From positions 3,023,001 to 3,087,000 of the forward strand of contig NZ_LT634361.1 in the NCBI RefSeq assembly GCF_900119795.1: a stretch of DNA of 64,000 nucleotides, given 5' to 3'. The notes beneath the pieces were generated by a model. That model was not told where the DNA came from. It saw only the letters and a program-made list of their open reading frames with translations, and did not search any database. The stretch comes from Tenacibaculum maritimum NCIMB 2154 (lineage in GTDB: Bacteria > Bacteroidota > Bacteroidia > Flavobacteriales > Flavobacteriaceae). Shown piece by piece: positions 63,501-64,000 of this stretch. The translations under genes and the position numbers were made by a program. Positions within the stretch are counted from its first letter, which is position 1. Each line of letters begins with the position of its first letter.

Positions 63501-64000
63501 ATGGTAACAATTATAGCAGCTATCGCAGAAAATAATGCACTAGGAAAAAACAACGACTTAATATGGCATTTGCCAGCAGATTTAAAGCGATTTAAAAAGG
63601 TTACTTCAGGGCACCATATTTTAATGGGAAGGAATACTTTTGAAAGTATAGGGAAGCCTTTGCCTAACAGAACAACAATTATCATTACTAGAAATAGTGA
63701 TTACTTTAAAGAAGGGTGCTTAATTGCCAGCTCTATTGAAGAAGCATTAGATTTTGCCAAAGCTGATTCTAATATTTTTATTATCGGAGGAGAACAAATA
63801 TACAAACAGGCATTAAAAAACGATTTGGTAGATAAATTAGACATCACTATTGTTCATCAATCTTTTGAGGCTGATGTTTTTTTCCCTAAAATAGACCTAA
63901 ATACATGGAAAGAAACAACTAGAGAGTACTTTAAGGCTGACAAAAACAATGATTATGACTACAGTTTCGTTAGTTATATACGAAAAAGAATAAAAAGATC
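63501..64000 (+). CDS. folA: Dihydrofolate reductase (3' end outside window)
   Basis: The frame from ATG at 63501 is open to the end of the window, giving 166 codons plus two bases without a stop. Motifs are intact: IIAAIAENNALGKNNDLIWH at the start, LPADLKRFKKVT, MGRNTFESIGKPLPNRTTI (NADPH site) and FIIGGEQIYKQAL. It reduces dihydrofolate made by ThyA. It lies directly after thyA, likely in one transcript. Confidence 0.95.
   Translation, partial: MVTIIAAIAENNALGKNNDLIWHLPADLKRFKKVTSGHHILMGRNTFESIGKPLPNRTTIIITRNSDYFKEGCLIASSIEEALDFAKADSNIFIIGGEQIYKQALKNDLVDKLDITIVHQSFEADVFFPKIDLNTWKETTREYFKADKNNDYDYSFVSYIRKRIKR

Overview
The window is AT-rich chromosomal DNA from a member of the Bacteroidota, most likely a marine Flavobacteriaceae of the Tenacibaculum type. 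This is inferred from gene content, not from a marker gene: a DnaE polymerase fused to an N-terminal proofreading exonuclease, Ala/Glu-tailed ribosomal protein S16, a TonB-dependent receptor with a carboxypeptidase-regulatory-like N-domain, a DUF5686 protein, a large secreted TANFOR/fibronectin protein, and -7 boxes of the TAnnTTTG type. Both window edges cut genes (metG at the left, folA at the right).

Region by region. 1-8.2 kb: end of metG, tex, a DUF2071 gene, an alpha/beta hydrolase, a small lipoprotein, a decayed CxxC protein gene, tRNA-Leu(TAG) and an M20 dipeptidase. 8.25-18.8 kb: an accessory island. It holds a 2011-residue secreted polymorphic-toxin protein (signal peptide, TANFOR/fn3 modules, HExxH zincin, hydrophobic pre-toxin region, papain-like Cys-His-Asp toxin domain). 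Three near-identical tandem Imm35-like immunity genes follow, then a fourth copy broken by a stop codon. Next come an orphan ADP-ribosyltransferase toxin cassette with its own signal peptide and a new candidate immunity gene. Two direct arrays of a 57-bp hairpin repeat sit at the two ends of this island, and a fragment of a lost gene lies just inside one of them. 19-30 kb: a lipoprotein metallopeptidase, an Lrp regulator, a YdjM-like membrane protein, an NhaC antiporter, a porin, RNase HII, a nucleoid-associated protein, PhnA, RimM and S16, and a cold-shock protein. 30-45 kb: dnaE, a Dabb lipoprotein, a TPP-riboswitch-controlled TonB receptor, ArfB, a NadR-like kinase with a PnuC-type permease, a phosphopantetheinyl transferase, ahcY, a TlpA-like thioredoxin and a YifB/ComM ATPase.

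45.2-47.5 kb is a second zone of decay: a broken peptidase-C39 (bacteriocin-exporter type) gene, a TPR lipoprotein shortened by a stop codon, and an IS982-family element with 13-14-bp inverted repeats and a 6-bp target duplication. 47.7-64 kb is housekeeping again: a five-gene minus-strand run (pabB-like, small protein, lipase, tilS, dsbD), pyrophosphatase, a DUF5686 outer-membrane protein, pdhB, etfBA, a bifunctional-nuclease protein, a concentrative nucleoside transporter, thyA and folA. The last three link nucleoside uptake, dTMP synthesis and folate recycling.

The most unusual content is the toxin-immunity island. The end of the large toxin and the start of the orphan ART cassette appear to share the same W...RT...LQ pre-toxin segment, which suggests toxin tips are exchanged at that point. 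The flanking hairpin arrays offer a way for the whole block to be gained or lost.
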